NCBI GenBank assembly: GCA_034401795.1 | Contig: CM067369.1 | Location: 190,543,159 to 190,607,158 of the forward strand | Direction: 5' to 3' | DNA length: 64,000 nucleotides | Source: Chaetoderma sp. LZ-2023a | Lineage: Eukaryota > Mollusca > Caudofoveata > Chaetodermatida > Chaetodermatidae | Shown here: piece by piece, positions 44,686 to 56,606 of the stretch | Numbering within the stretch: the stretch's first letter is position 1 | Layout of the letters: each line of letters starts with the position of its first letter | Position numbers and translations under genes: made by a program | Notes under the pieces: model-generated | Told to the model about the DNA's origin: nothing | What the model saw: only the letters and a program-made list of their open reading frames with translations | Databases searched by the model: none

Positions 44686-46626
44686 ATGGAGGAAGGCGAC
44701 TTCCTCAAACAGCCTCTTGAAGTGGTGCATGATACTGGTGGTGGTCACCTGGCCACAGTCAACTCAGCGGCAAATGATGGTAAAGACAGCGATGTTAGCG
44801 CTGCCAAGCAGGGCGCGACTGGTGGTCCATGCCGGGTTGAGGAGGAAATTTTCTGGGAGGGAGCGAGTGAGGGGGTTAGCGTCACTACTCACCTGGTTGG
44901 GGGTGTAGGGGCTTGTGAGGCGGACATACATGACGAATTGGCAATGGCAGAGTTCTCCCACGAACAGGTGGCCCAGCAAGTGGTGATTCTGGAGAGCAAT
45001 CTCCAGAAAACACCACAAAGCACCCCTAAGAAGGGTGGTGGTACACCAGGCCCCAAAAGAAAACGGAGGGTCGGGGTGTTAGAGGAGGGGGAGGAAGTGG
45101 GAGGAGGGGAAGGCACTCCCAGCAAGAGGTCTCGGGACAAGGGTGGTGGGGGTTCCCCAGCGGGAGGGAGAGTCCCAACCATCGCGCAGAGCGGGGGGTT
45201 CCCCGGGTGGTGCGCCCAGTAGTGAAGGGAGAGAGGTTGGCCATAAGGGGGGGGGGGGCAGAGAGGTGGTACCCAGGGGAGGAGGGCCAGGGTCAAGGGA
45301 CTCGCGGGTGATGATTTTGCGGGGTTACCCCGCATGGTAATCTATAGGCTACTGTATGCCATGGTGGGCATGCTGGCAGGCCTGGACAAGAGGGACGGGA
45401 AGGTTTTACTAACCTCCACCAGCGAAAGGCAGTTCCATAAGCTGCTGAAAATCACAACGATAGGCAGCCACGTGGTGTCTATTGAAGAATACACCACCAA
45501 AAACACCAGACGAAGCAAACCGGTAGGTGTCATATCCGGAGTCCCAAGGGACTTCACGAATGACGACATAAAGGAAGAAATAAACGAGCACGGGGAACAC
45601 AAAGTGGAATGGGTGGGTCGGATTGGCGGAACAGCCAGACCGACCTATGCAGTGAAACTGGTGTTCAGTTCAGACGCACTGCCAAGTAAGGTTAAACTGG
45701 ATGACCTTCAAAGTCAAACCATACATCCCAGAGCCCGTCAGATGCTTCAGATACCACCTGCTGGGCCACGTAGCCAAGCACTGTAGAACCAAAGCCAGCG
45801 CATGCGTCAACTGCGGAGGGCATCACAAACTGCCAGCAGACCCCCACTGTAGAAATTGCAAGGGGAACCACAGTGCCGGATATCGTGGATGCCCGGCTTT
45901 GCAAAAAGCCAAGGACATCCTCAAGGTTATAACGATAGATCAGGTCTCATATGGGGAGGCCAAGAAGAGGGTGACCCAGAAAATAAGCAGGGGAACTGAA
46001 CAGCCAGCCGGAATACCAGCACCTGGACCAGCCACACCTCTTGAAAGAACAGCATGGCAGAAAAGGGCTGAGTCCGTAAGGAGGAAGCTGGCCAACCCTG
46101 GGAGGGACTGCTCAGTGATGAGACATCAGGAAAAAGGGGAGGAGGATCCTACTGAGCCACCCACAATGGAGACGGCCACGCCCACCCTCCCGCTTGGGAG
46201 TCTGGCCAGCAAAGCCTGTAAACAGGCCAAAAGGCAAACAAAAACGCCTAAAAAACCGCCTGCAAAGGGCCTAAAGTCATAGGCAGTAGCAGGGGCCGAA
46301 ACCAAAGGGCTGAACCAATCGGCACATTGGAGGTAACACTAGTGGAAAAACAGGTTAACAAACCTGAGAACCCCACTAGCAGTACTAGCAGTACTAGCAG
46401 CTGCAGTGACCCGCCGGCCGAGATTACCAGAGGGACACCAGCGAGCGAGGTAAGACCCACCCCGATTGGTGGAGATCATAAAATTGTTTTAAATGTCCAA
46501 ATTTTCAGACTGATCATAGAGACGATCATATCGTCAGTTTGCATTGGCAACGAGGCAGCCAGGCACAATGTTGATGTCGACGGTCTCGTTGCTAAATTCG
46601 TAGAACTTTGCTTGTCTCCAAACTAA
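44686..46626 (+). pseudogene. LINE ORF1 (gag-like, zinc knuckles), frameshifted
   Basis: ATG 44686 (MEEGDFLKQPLEV). Acidic and Gly/Lys-rich N-terminal third; gag-like block about 45331-45690 (SKPVGVISGVPRDFTNDDIK, YAVKLVFSSDAL); FKVKPYIPEPVRCF at 45704, then three zinc knuckles at about 45738-45900. Knuckle 1 reads CFRYHLLGHVAKHC, with Tyr where the second Cys belongs; knuckles 2 (CVNCGGHH) and 3 (CRNCKGNHSAGYRGC) keep their ligands. The frame is lost in a G6 run (about 45191), regained after a G12 run (45247-45258), shifted again at about 45697 and again in A-rich sequence at about 46240. The last frame ends TAA 46624-46626, 2 bp before ORF2. RNA-binding coat protein by family; inactive here. 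Confidence 0.8.
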
Positions 46627-46628
46627 TC

Positions 46629-49600
46629 ATGGGGGTCAAAATTCTTCAATGGAACGTTTGAGGCACCCGGTCTAATACCAACCTTGACGAATTGTGGAAC
46701 ACATTCCCACAACGAAAATGAACACCCAGACATTATATGTCTATAGGAAACCGGTCTGAAACCCAACCAGGATTTCAAAAAGTACAAATACAATGTCGAA
46801 AGACAAGACTGTACCGCAGAATCTGCAACCACCTCTAGGGGTGAAGGCGGTGGCGGCATAGCGACCCTCATAAAAAGTAATCTTTCCTACAAAAGATTGC
46901 CACAATGTGAGAGTAGTGTAGAGCACCTTACAATAGAAATAGAAATCAATCACGAAACTATTACTATTGTAAACGTCTTTAGTCCCAAGTTGCACTCTTC
47001 CTCGGTCTATGACAAGCTCCTTGAAGGCCTAGAAGGTGAAACAATACTTCTGGGCGACTTCAACTCCCACCATGCCCTATGGGGGAGCAAAACCACGAAC
47101 TCCAATGGCCGAATAATAGAACAGGTTATTGACAACTACAACCTGTGCCTACTAAATGACCATAGACCCACGAGATATAACTCTAGTGATGGTGAATGGT
47201 CGGTCCTGGACATTTGTCTCATAACACCTGGCTTTGGACCAACCCCCAGCTGGGACATTCAAGACCAGCTCCTCGGCAGCGACCACCTCCCTATCAAAAT
47301 ACAGATAGGAAGCCTACAGAGTAAGAACGAGGCACCACTGCACAGGAACAATTGGAATCTGAAAAAGGCCAACTGGACTGAATACAAGCACATAATGGCC
47401 ACGGAGCTGGAGACACTGATCACTAGTACCAGCACCGAGGAATATTATGAGCAATGTATGGGGATTCTCTACAAGGCTGCCAACTCAGCCATCCCCCAAT
47501 CAAAGCCAGACAATAACCCCAAACACAAACGCGTGCCTTGGTGGAACGGCGAGTGCCAAGAAGCAGTAAAGCTCAAGAAAATAGCCTGGAATAGACCAAA
47601 AGAGAAACTTCAGCATTGAACGCCTAGATGAACACAAGAGACTCCAGGCCAAGGTAACAAGAACCATCAAAAAGGCAAAACGCGCTCACTGGCGACAATG
47701 CTGCTCTGAAATCACTCGGTTGACACCCTCGAGCCAGATATGGCGCAAAGCGAAAGCTATTGCCAGCGAAAAAAAAACAAGTCCAAAAACCCCTTATCCA
47801 CCCTCATAACAAATGGGGTAAAGCATGCCAGTGGCAAGGAAAAAGCGTACGCGCTTGCCACAGTCTTCATTGCAACCAGTAGCAATGATAACCATAACCA
47901 TGAATTCGTAGCAATCAAAACAAAAGTCGATGAGCATATCAATCACCTGTTCAGCTCATGGAAATGCGAAGATCTTAACAACCAAGACATCAACAAAACC
48001 GTCAACAGAATGGAACTAGAGCAAGCCCTTGGCAGAGGCAAAAGCTCCTCACGAGGTGAGGATGGCCTGAAATACGACATGTTTCGCAATATGCCAGAGG
48101 AGGGTAAACAAATGTTACTCAATCTCTACAACCTCGTATGGAGCTCTGGAAAAATGCCCTCAGTCTGGAAAACTGGGATCGTGGTTCCTATCCCAAAACA
48201 AGGGAAGGACAAAACTGACCCAAGATCATACCGGCCAATCTCCCTGACGAGCTGTCTATGCAAAGTCATGGAGAGGATGATCAAAAACCGTCTAGAACAT
48301 GAGTTCGAACATAACGGTCTACTCCACCCTTGGCAGATTGGCTTCAGAAAGTGCAGACGCACAACGGACCACCTAGTCAGACTGACTGAGGCAGCCAAGA
48401 AAGCCCTAGATGTGGGAAGAGGAAACATAACAATAGGAGTCTTCTTAGACGATGAGAAAGCCTTTGATATGATGTGGCGAAACGGAGTTCTAAAAGTGCT
48501 CTATGACTTTGGTTACCGTTGCCATAACCTATTCTGCATACGAGATTTTCTCGTGAACAGAAGGATTAGCGTCCGTGTTAATGGACAAATGTCATGGGAA
48601 CAAACATTGGAAAACGGCACCCCGCAGGGTGGTGTAATAAGTCCCCTACTGTTCAATATCATGATGAGTGATCTACCCAAAGACATTGAAAAAGACCATG
48701 CACTGAGTCCCAACGCAATAGGCGGGTCTATTTTTGCTGATGACACAGCATTGTGGAACAAATATACGAAGGTAGACCGTGCACGAAAGACCATGCAGAA
48801 AGTTCTGGACATAGTCTCACGGTGGTGCAAAAAATTGGTTTCAAACTGTGCGGAAAAAACCAGTTCAAATCAATTTTACCAATGTTAAATACATAGGCCA
48901 TGATGCAAATCTGTACCTCAATGGACAGAAAATCAAGACATGTGCTGAAGCCAAATTCCTGGGACTAACATTTGACAGAAAGCTCACCTGGAACCCCCAC
49001 ATCAAGAGTCTGAGGGAGAGATGCTTCAAGCAATTAAAACTCTTTCGGTCATTAACAAAGCACACCTGGGGTGTAGACCTGCCGAGCATGCTTATGCTAT
49101 ACCACGGGCTAATCATGTCAAGGATTGACTATGGATGAGAAGCATACGCCATGGCGAGCAAGTCACTGTTAGAAACCATTGACACCCTCCAAACAAAATG
49201 CCTGGGCAGTTGCTGTGGTGCCTCACAGAGTAGCCCTCGAGACGCAATCAACGTAGAGTGTGGAAAAATACCATTAGATCTGCGAAGAGAGGAATGGCTT
49301 CTCAAATTCTTGACATACCTACAAAGCTCTGCACAAGGAGCACCTAAGACACAAGGTACAGCCCAAAATGACCAAAAAGACCAAACCACCAGGCCTGTTA
49401 ATGGCAGAGCTCGCCAGTGCCACGGAACTGGTAAACGTCGAAATAGAAAGCTCAAGGCCGGCTCCTGACCCGCCATGGCTACTTCCGCAGATCAAGGCGT
49501 ATGACAGCCTATCCTCACAGATAAGCATTAGACCCACCAGCGCTAATCAAGAGCTACGCTCCGGAAAACATCGACAACAGATGGAAGGAGCACAGGAAAA

Positions 49601-50450
49601 TCTATACCGACGCCTCCAAAATGCCCAACTCCGGCGAATGCGGAGCAGGAGTAGTCATAGGCGACCAGGAAGAAGTCCTCAAGTACAAGCTTCCGAATCA
49701 CCTGTTAATATACACAGCCGAACTGGTGGCAATTAAAAAGGCTCTAGAATGGATTAAAACAGCAAATCCAGGCAAATACGTTATACTCACAGAGTCACTA
49801 AGCTCGGTGAAGAGCTTCCAATCTAGCAGCAGCGAGAGCAGGGACAACCTAATCAAGGAAATCTGGCAGCTGTATGCAACTGTGGTGACTGACAACACAA
49901 CTGTGGACATCGACTGGGTCCCAAGACATGGTGACATTAAAGGCAATGAACACGCGGACGAGGCAGCCAAGCAAGCACTCAAAGATGGAACTATGACCAG
50001 CATAGGACTCTCAAAGTCCGAGGCGAACGCCCTATTCAAAAGGCACATCAACAGCAAATGGCAAAGACAATGGGACGAAAGCACAACCGGCAGATTCCTG
50101 TTCAGAATAGTCCCTGGAGTCAAACGCAAATACCAAAACCACATCCCAGGATGCCAAGGCGACATTGTATTTCGCCACATCAGAATGGGTCGGATCAGCG
50201 TTAACCAGATACGAAAAAACTCAACCTGTCAGACACAGACCAATGTGAGGCCTGCAAGGAGACTGAAACTCTAGACCACTTCTTCCTACGGTGCACTGAA
50301 TATACAAGCATTAGAAAGGAACTCATCAATACGCTGAGAAAGGGAAACTTCAATCTTGACCCTATAGAAGACATTATAGCGATGCATGACCGACAGATCA
50401 ACCACGAATTACTCAAGTTCGTGCTTGCATCGGACAAACACATCACATAA
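46629..50450 (+). pseudogene. LINE ORF2: AP endonuclease, reverse transcriptase, RNase H, zinc finger (I group), inactivated
   Basis: ATG 46629 (MGVKILQWNV). Endonuclease motifs: QWNV-stop-G, the QET catalytic block as stop-ET, GDFNSHHALWGS (about 47053), SDHLPI (about 47280). RT: RPISLTS, FLDDEKAFDMMW, NGTPQGGVISPLLFNI, FADD at 48733-48744, then FLGLTFDRKLTW (about 48955). RNase H: YTDASK (about 49603), TAELVAIKKAL, TESLSS where TDS is usual, and WVPRHGDIKGNEHADEAA. C-terminal finger CEACKETETLDHFFLRC (about 50255-50305); stop TAA 50448-50450. In-frame stops: TGA 46659 (from CGA), TAG 46744 (from CAG), TGA 49136. Frameshifts near 46710, 47600, 47775 (A9 run), 48830, 49330-49560 and 50215 (A6 run). 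Domain order and RNase H place it in the I group (I/Nimb/LOA-like); the exact clade is uncertain. Confidence 0.88.
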
Positions 50451-51180
50451 TCAGAACACATTTTGCATTCATTAGGCCACATCAGTCTTATTCATGCGTG
50501 TTGATAAGCTGTGGTCACAATGAATAATCTTACAAATCTGACCAGTAAATGTTAGTGTTAAATTACGCCACATCAGTCTTATTCAAGCGTGTCGATAAAC
50601 TGGGGTCGTAAATGTTCAAACGAGCTTGCAAACACTTAAACAAAATATAATTAATATATTAGTTAGAGCTAAACTACGCCGCATCAGTCTTATTCAAGCG
50701 AGTCGGTAAGCTGTGGTCGTAAACGTTCAAACGAGCTTGCAAACACTTACAGACAAAATATAATCAATATACACATGCATGCCTGAGTCATGAATAAAGT
50801 ATGTTTATAAACATTCGTATTGCATGTTTAGCATTCATTAGGCCACATCAGTCTTATTCATGCGTGTTGATAAGCGGTGGTTGCAATGCTGAATCTTACA
50901 AACTCGGCCAGTAAACGTTAGCGTTAAACGACGCCACATCAGTCTTATTCAAGCGTGTCGATAAGCTGTGGTTGTAAACATTCAAACAAGCTTGCAAATA
51001 CTTATAAACAAAATATAAGTAACATACTCGTGCATGCCTGTGTCATGAATTGATGACCCAGAGTATGTGAGTACATGCCCCAAAACACCTGTCCATACTG
51101 TCTGTTTTCCTTTGTTCTCCTTCTTTTTCTTTCATCATTGTTCCCCTTCTTTTTCTTTCAGAGCCAGAGCTAAATTGCGG
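50451..51180 (+). repeat. LINE 3' UTR with five CCACATCAGTCTTATTCA units
   Basis: GCCACATCAGTCTTATTCA units begin at 50476, 50567, 50678, 50842 and 50933. Units 1 and 4 (TGCGTGTTGATAAGC, then CCAGTAAA.GTTAG) are alike. Units 2, 3 and 5 (GTTCAAACRAGCTTGCAAA) are alike. This gives an A-B-B'-A'-B'' order. Confidence 0.88.
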
Positions 51181-52065
51181 CAACGAACATAACAATGACA
51201 GACGGGCAGAAAGACAGATGGAGGACTGGAACGGACAACAGAACAACAGATGGGCCTGCCTGCAGACGGACCGTGAGGTATATGGACGTGTGTCCATCTC
51301 ATTCATGGTCCGTAGGCAGGTGTGCTTGTCTGTCGAACGTACTGACAAACCAATCAACAAATGGACAGACTCATGGACAATTCTGGGCACAGCAAGCTGC
51401 TGGAGTACGCGTAAGCAATGTACTTGGCCCCACTTGCTCAGTCTTCTCGGATGGGACTTTAAACTGAGGTCCCGTCATACAGTGCTCATCACTGTATGAA
51501 CGTGAGCTAGGGTTAGGTAGACAAGAAATTTCGGCATAATCAAAGTAAACCGGATGCTGAATGGATTCGTCCTCGGATGGAACCACGCAACATACGGATT
51601 ACATAATCAAAACAAAATTGCTAGAATTAGAATCTTTCGGACTTTTCAATGGGTCTATGGAGGGATGCAACCCGGATGACCGATCGAGTTCGTCCTTGGA
51701 CGGACGCAGTCACCATACGGGTTGCCTAATCAATCACAATCAAACAAGTGCGCGCTGGTGACTGCTCGGATGATGGCCAGAAGAGCAAATGAGTCCCAGG
51801 ACCCTAAAGACCCCACACCCCAACCTCCCCACTCCCCCAAAGGGGCTGGGAGGTCTCTGACCTAAAGCCCCCCCCCTTCCTAGGGTACATCAGGTCATAA
51901 GACCGCACACACCTACACACCCCAACCCAGCACCTACCCATCCCTTCCCCACCCCCGTTAGGCCCAGGTTAGGCCCTCCCCATCCCCCACGCCCAAGCAT
52001 GAGGAGCAACAGAAAAGCCATGGTCAAGAATAGCAACATGAGACAAAATCGAGAGACAACGATCA
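51181..52065. other. Non-coding region downstream of the LINE with a direct repeat pair
   Basis: CCGGATG..GATTCGTCCTCGGATGGA..CATACGGATTACATAATCAA (51551-51612) recurs as CCGGATG..AGTTCGTCCTTGGACGGA..CATACGGGTTGCCTAATCAA (51671-51735). TTCTCGGATGGGACTTTAAA followed by GAGGTCCCGTC (51443-51476) can fold and may mark a LINE 3' end. No gene. Confidence 0.5.
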
Positions 52066-52321
<256 letters not shown>

Positions 52322-52759
52322 GCTAATGCACAAACCGACGTCACAAGAATTCAACAGAAACCACAAAGGCCAGGCGTGAGTCTAGACCCTAGTACTGGGA
52401 ACTAGCAAATAAAGGCCTTAAATATTACAACGCACACACACATTTTATTTCCGCCAGGGGTAACTTTGTTCTAGTCATTAGCCGGTCTGCCCAGTGTACC
52501 AGAACGACAGGCTCGACGTTTTCACACCTTTCCAGGTTGAGACTAGTTCCTTTGTCAACGCCCACACACCCAGCCACCCTTCCCATTGTTCAGACCAGTC
52601 GCGTTTTGGCTAGTAATCTCCTAAACATCTTATTGGGTATTTAAAACGTGGGAGCCACAAAGCTGTATTGCTACCTGACCGTGCTCATGTTGAGAACGAA
52701 ACTGTCTTTGGAAGGAGAACGTCTAACCCTTTTCAAGCTTGACATTGCAGCGTCTCGTA
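52322..52759. other. Non-coding stretch
   Basis: An AATAAA lies at about 52408 but nothing upstream is a gene; no other feature. Confidence 0.45.
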
Positions 52760-52880
52760 TTGGGATATCATGTTAAATATTTCAATTTTAATTCTACTAA
52801 GTTGTTGCTCTCAAAGGAATCGACAACTTTTAAGTCAAATTATTTTCTAAATATTCAACATAAATTCGTACATCATAAAT
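52760..52880. mobile_element. Family A core-only copy
   Basis: ATCATGTTAAATATTTCAATTTTAATTC, GTTGTTGCTCTC / CGACAACTT, then CAAATTATTTTCTAAATATTCAACA and ATTCGTACATC. Confidence 0.55.
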
Positions 52881-52982
52881 TATGTAAAGTACGAGATTTG
52901 TCGTGGTGATAGGGCTAGTTCTTTTCATTTCCATTGAAGCATGCCCATCCGTTTTCTGACGTGGAAGACTGGTTATCCACCC

Positions 52983-53105
52983 ACCCCCCCCCCCCCCCGG
53001 GTCTGGAAGACGGGTGGGTTGTGTGTGTGGGATATAGCGATCAGCATATCCGTCCGTCCGGCTGCCCGTCTGTCCGTCTGTCTGTCCGTCCGTCTGTCTG
53101 TCCCC
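52983..53105 (+). repeat. C run and (CCGT)/(CTGT) tract
   Basis: About 17 consecutive C at 52983-52999, then TCCGTCCG and CTGTCTGT units at 53041-53105. Confidence 0.9.
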
Positions 53106-53830
53106 GTCTTGTCAACGCAACTCCTACTAGAGGTCTCAATGGATTAACTTAAAATTGTGTCGACATTATCAGTATCATGTGTAGATGCGCATGTGCTTTT
53201 TTCGCGACCAAAAAATTGTTCTTTACGGAGTTATCCCCCTTTAAATATCTTAAAGCCGATACATAAACTGCATTGCCAATCATTTCTTGTCAACGCAACT
53301 CCTCCTACAGTTTAGCTCCGATTCTTTTGAAAATTGGTATGTGTTATCATTACGACATGAAGATGTACATGTGCTATCCGTATACTTGTACATCCATCCA
53401 TCTGTCCAAAATGTATGTTCGTCTGTCGGTCCATCCTTGTCAATGCAACTCCTACAGAATAGTTACAATTCTTTTGAAACATGGTAAATCTAGTCGTTAC
53501 CATCCGAAGATGTGCATGTGCTTTTTTCGCGGCCAGAAACTTATTCATTACAGCGCTATCTCCATTTAACTATCTTTAAGCCAATACATAAACTACAGTA
53601 CCAATCATTTCTTGTCAACACAACTCCTACAATTTAGCTGTGATTCTATTGAAACTTAGTAAGGATTCTCAGTACCACTTGGAGATGGGCATGTGCTATC
53701 CGTATGCCTGTACATCCATGCATCTGTATAGAATGTATGTGTGTCAGTCTGTCGGTCCGTCCGTCCCTTGCAATCATTTCAAGATGTCAACACAACTACA
53801 GTTTAGCTACGATGTATGTTTATCTGAAAT
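53106..53830 (+). repeat. Alternating tandem repeat, higher-order period ~323 bp
   Basis: CTTGTCAACGCAACTCCT-type starts lie near 53106, 53286, 53428, 53610 and 53788. Alternate units are most alike: the 1st and 3rd continue into GCATGTGCTTTTTTCGCG, the 2nd and 4th into CATGTGCTATCCGTAT. No coding sense. Confidence 0.8.
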
Positions 53831-53957
53831 GTTTGGATCCTGTGGATATGCCGTCTTCTGATGGCTCTTGTTTATATTAGCTAGCTTATATTACGAGATC
53901 ACCGGTCAATAGTTTTGACTACGCTTACATAATAAATGATTTGTCGTACACTGCAGC

Positions 53958-54158
53958 CTGTCTATAGCGACCACGTGCGTTTGGTGCCAAAAGATTGCGG
54001 TTCTTTATGACGCGTGGTCGTATGCCCAGCCATCTTAAGGATCCACCATATTTTTAGCTCCAAAAGCTATTTAGCAGGTGAAATTAGTTTCTATAAAGCC
54101 ACGGCCTGTCCTATGTGAACATAATTTGAATGTCCACGTGTGTGGTCGCTATAGACAG
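53958..54158. mobile_element. Family J MITE-like element
   Basis: CTGTCTATAGCGACCACGTG at the left and CACGTGTGTGGTCGCTATAGACAG at the right are inverted ends about 200 bp apart; interior has no frame. Single copy in the window. Confidence 0.75.
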
Positions 54159-54425
54159 ATTTCACTTTACATGGTTTCTCTGGTTGAAATGGTAGTACAG
54201 GCATTGCATACAGCAGTGTATTGGATTGTAGTGAAATTGAGCATTTACTCTGACGAATTTTGCCAACAAATTAGCCAGTGCAACCGATCCATAAACATAC
54301 CTTTTGATTCGGTACCCTGATTACGATTTTGTTGAGAGGGAAGTGGGGTGGGGTGGGGTGGGGTGGGTTGGTCGCAGAGGCAGAGGGTGAGAGAACGTAT
54401 ATAATTTATTGTTCAGTTTACATGT
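54159..54425. other. Non-coding stretch with (GGGGT)n
   Basis: GGGGT units at about 54341-54370. Confidence 0.6.
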
Positions 54426-54775
54426 TTAAAAATAACATCTACAAATTTGCAGTGATATTAATTTTGATCTGTTCCGAACATTGACAAGTTGGTTCATCTT
54501 TAGGGTATTTGAGCGTAGTCTATAATATTTATCGATATATTCTTTTCTTTCACTATCAAGGGCTGGACATTCAAACAGATAGTGAAATTCGTCACTTAGG
54601 ACGTTCTGAGCACATATTGCGCACACTCGTTCGTTTCGAGGTAGTGGATTTTCATATTGTTCGCGTTCTACAGGTAGCCTGTGATTACTTATTCTGAGTT
54701 TACAAAGTAATCTTGAGAATTTCTGATGGAGTGATATTAAATAATTTTCAAATCGGAAATTTTTCTTGAAAATCC
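54426..54775 (-). pseudogene. LINE ORF2 tail with CCHC finger
   Basis: Minus strand, one frame: LRISNHRLPVEREQYENPLP then RNERVCAICAQNVLSDEFHY and LFECPALDSERKEY, ending ISLQICRCYF and a stop at 54426. The NHRLPVE..R..C-x2-C..DEFHYLFECP order is characteristic of a LINE C-terminal domain common in invertebrates. Truncated upstream at about 54775; no RT remains. Confidence 0.7.
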
Positions 54776-54842
54776 TAGTACGCTAGTTTTTCAGTACGCT
54801 CCATTCTTAATGACACATATAAATTATTAATTGCTGTATGAT

Positions 54843-55140
54843 TGGCCGAATCTTTGCTCGCTTGCTTGCATGTTTGCTCGATTGCTTGCTCGCTCTCTCG
54901 CGTGCTTACTTGATTGCTTGTTTGCTTGCTTTCTTGCCTGTTCGTTCGCTTGCTTGTGCTTGCATGTTTGCACGTTTGCATGTTTGCTCGCCTGTTTGTT
55001 CGCTTGCTTGCTTGCTTGTTTGCTCGCTCGCTCCCTCCCTCGCTCGCTCGCTCGCTCGCTCGCTCTCTCAATCGCTCGTTCGTTCGCTCGCTTTGCATTG
55101 CATGTTTGCCTGCTCGCTAGTTTGCGTCGTTTCTTGCTTA
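54843..55140 (+). repeat. Degenerate (GCTTGCTC)n-type tract
   Basis: Units of TTGCTTGC, TCGCTCGC and TTGCATGT. The long Leu/Ala/Cys and Ser/Arg/Lys frames on either strand come from the 4-bp period. Confidence 0.85.
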
Positions 55141-55151
55141 CTCCGTTGATC

Positions 55152-55488
55152 ACTGGAGGAATCCAATTTTTGCTTTGCCCGCACATCTTTAGCTAAGCTC
55201 CACCCACACTTCGCCCGTGTTGGGATCGATCGATCCCTGAAATCCTTGACTACCAATTTCCAGAAGACTATACAGGTAAGCTTTTGCATAATTTGAAAAT
55301 ACTCAACAGCATGTTTATTAAATAGTAGACATACAATTCGTACAACAACGCTTAGTCCGTCATCAATTAAGCGTTCCTGATGTACTTAACCACGGCATTC
55401 ATAAGATACTTGATTGTGACGGCATCCTACACCTCACGTAGTTGGGAATGACGCCATATGATTGATGGATAAACTGGAATCCTCCATT
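55152..55488 (+). mobile_element. Family A element, core collapsed
   Basis: ACTGGAGGAATCC left end and CTGGAATCCTCCATT right end; GGGATCGATCGATCCC. The palindrome is reduced to TAAGCTTTTGCATAATTTGAAAATACTCAACAGC. Confidence 0.88.
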
Positions 55489-55639
55489 GATCGAGTGACT
55501 TATTGCCTGTTTGATTGTTTGCTCGGTAGATCTATTGGGCTTTGTATTGAATCTATTTGTATGTTTACTGGTTGGTTGTCTAGATGTTCGTACCGTCTAG
55601 CTTTACACGTATTGAGATGGATTTATATACTTTGAATCC

Positions 55640-55870
55640 TGAATAGTCCGACACGTCGTACACATTGTATGTCTCTACTATTTAATAAACATGTTGTTGA
55701 ATATTTTGAAACTGATTTGGCTGGACCAGTCAAAATTGTTCAGAAATATTCAATATTTTACCTGTATAGTTTTCTGGAAATTGATAGTCAGGGAGTTCAG
55801 ATATCGATCGATCCTAACACAGGCGAGGTATGGGTGAAGCTTAGCTCGAGAGGGCGAGGTATATCAAAAA
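55640..55870 (-). mobile_element. Family A element, partial
   Basis: TAGTCCGACACGTCGTACAC, core with loop deleted (GGCTGGACCAGTC), and AGATATCGATCGATCC block. Confidence 0.8.
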
Positions 55871-55920
55871 ATGTAGACGTCCACTATATCATTACAGCTT
55901 TTGCTCAGATCAATTAGGCT

Positions 55921-56012
55921 TAGGCCGTGTTCTCACTAGAGACTTAACCAGCGTAGAGCAATACTGGTGTATGGCGTTATTCCGGATTAACTCTCCAGTG
56001 AGAACACAGCTT
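55921..56012. mobile_element. Family B element joined to family C
   Basis: TAGGCCGTGTTCTCACTAG and TCCAGTGAGAACACAGCTTAAG ends with AATACTGG / ATGGCGTTATTCC inner halves. Confidence 0.88.
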
Positions 56013-56406
56013 AAGGCCTCTTTCTCATTGCCTAATTCTGTTTAACTATTTCGTGTACTATGTCGGTTAATAATTAACCGATATATCGGCGTGCATTCAC
56101 ACTGCTGGAAGATAGTCCCGGACTGGACGGTGGTGCGACCTGGGGAAGAGCGAGATACAATGCTGGTCGTAGCGCTCCCTGCCAGACAGTGAGAGACAAA
56201 GCTGACGTTAATGCTGCCTGGCAAATTTTGACGGAATAGGCCGCGTTCACATAGGGAAGCAATAGCGATATATCGGATGATAAACCGCCGATTTTGTGGG
56301 ATTAAATTTCGAAATAAGTGACGTAATTATTCCGGTACAATGAGAACGCTAGCCGATATACCTGGTATTTACCGAAATAGTGGCTGTATGCGAACACGGC
56401 CTTAGA
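56013..56406 (+). mobile_element. Family C element, copy 2
   Basis: GGCCTCTTTCTCATTGCCTA start, GCGAACACGGCCTTAG end. The right end complements the family B left end, so B plus C has matched outer ends. Confidence 0.85.
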
Positions 56407-56606
56407 ATAGCCAACAGCGTGCCGGCATATTTGAAAATCCCTTTAATCTGTGTCAAATGTGTTAAGAGACCGTTCACGCTTTGCTCCTCCATTTGTGAAT
56501 ACAAGAAACTTCTTATATTCTGTGTGTCCCGGCTATTTATTACCTAAAAACATACACGACATGATCCTCTGTGCAACGCATGTCCGGTAAAAAGTCTTCA
56601 ACACTT

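Noticed and set aside
45700..45900. Retroviral or LTR-element gag
   Set aside because: The zinc-knuckle protein is followed directly by an AP endonuclease and LINE-type RT with no protease, integrase or LTRs, so it is a LINE ORF1.
50476..50951. CRISPR-like array with 19-bp repeats
   Set aside because: The sequences between repeats are themselves similar in two classes, and the location is a LINE 3' UTR.
54827..55196. Frames over 100 codons on both strands (Leu/Ala/Cys-rich and Ser/Arg/Glu-rich)
   Set aside because: Follow the 4-bp GCTT/GCTC period; no domain.
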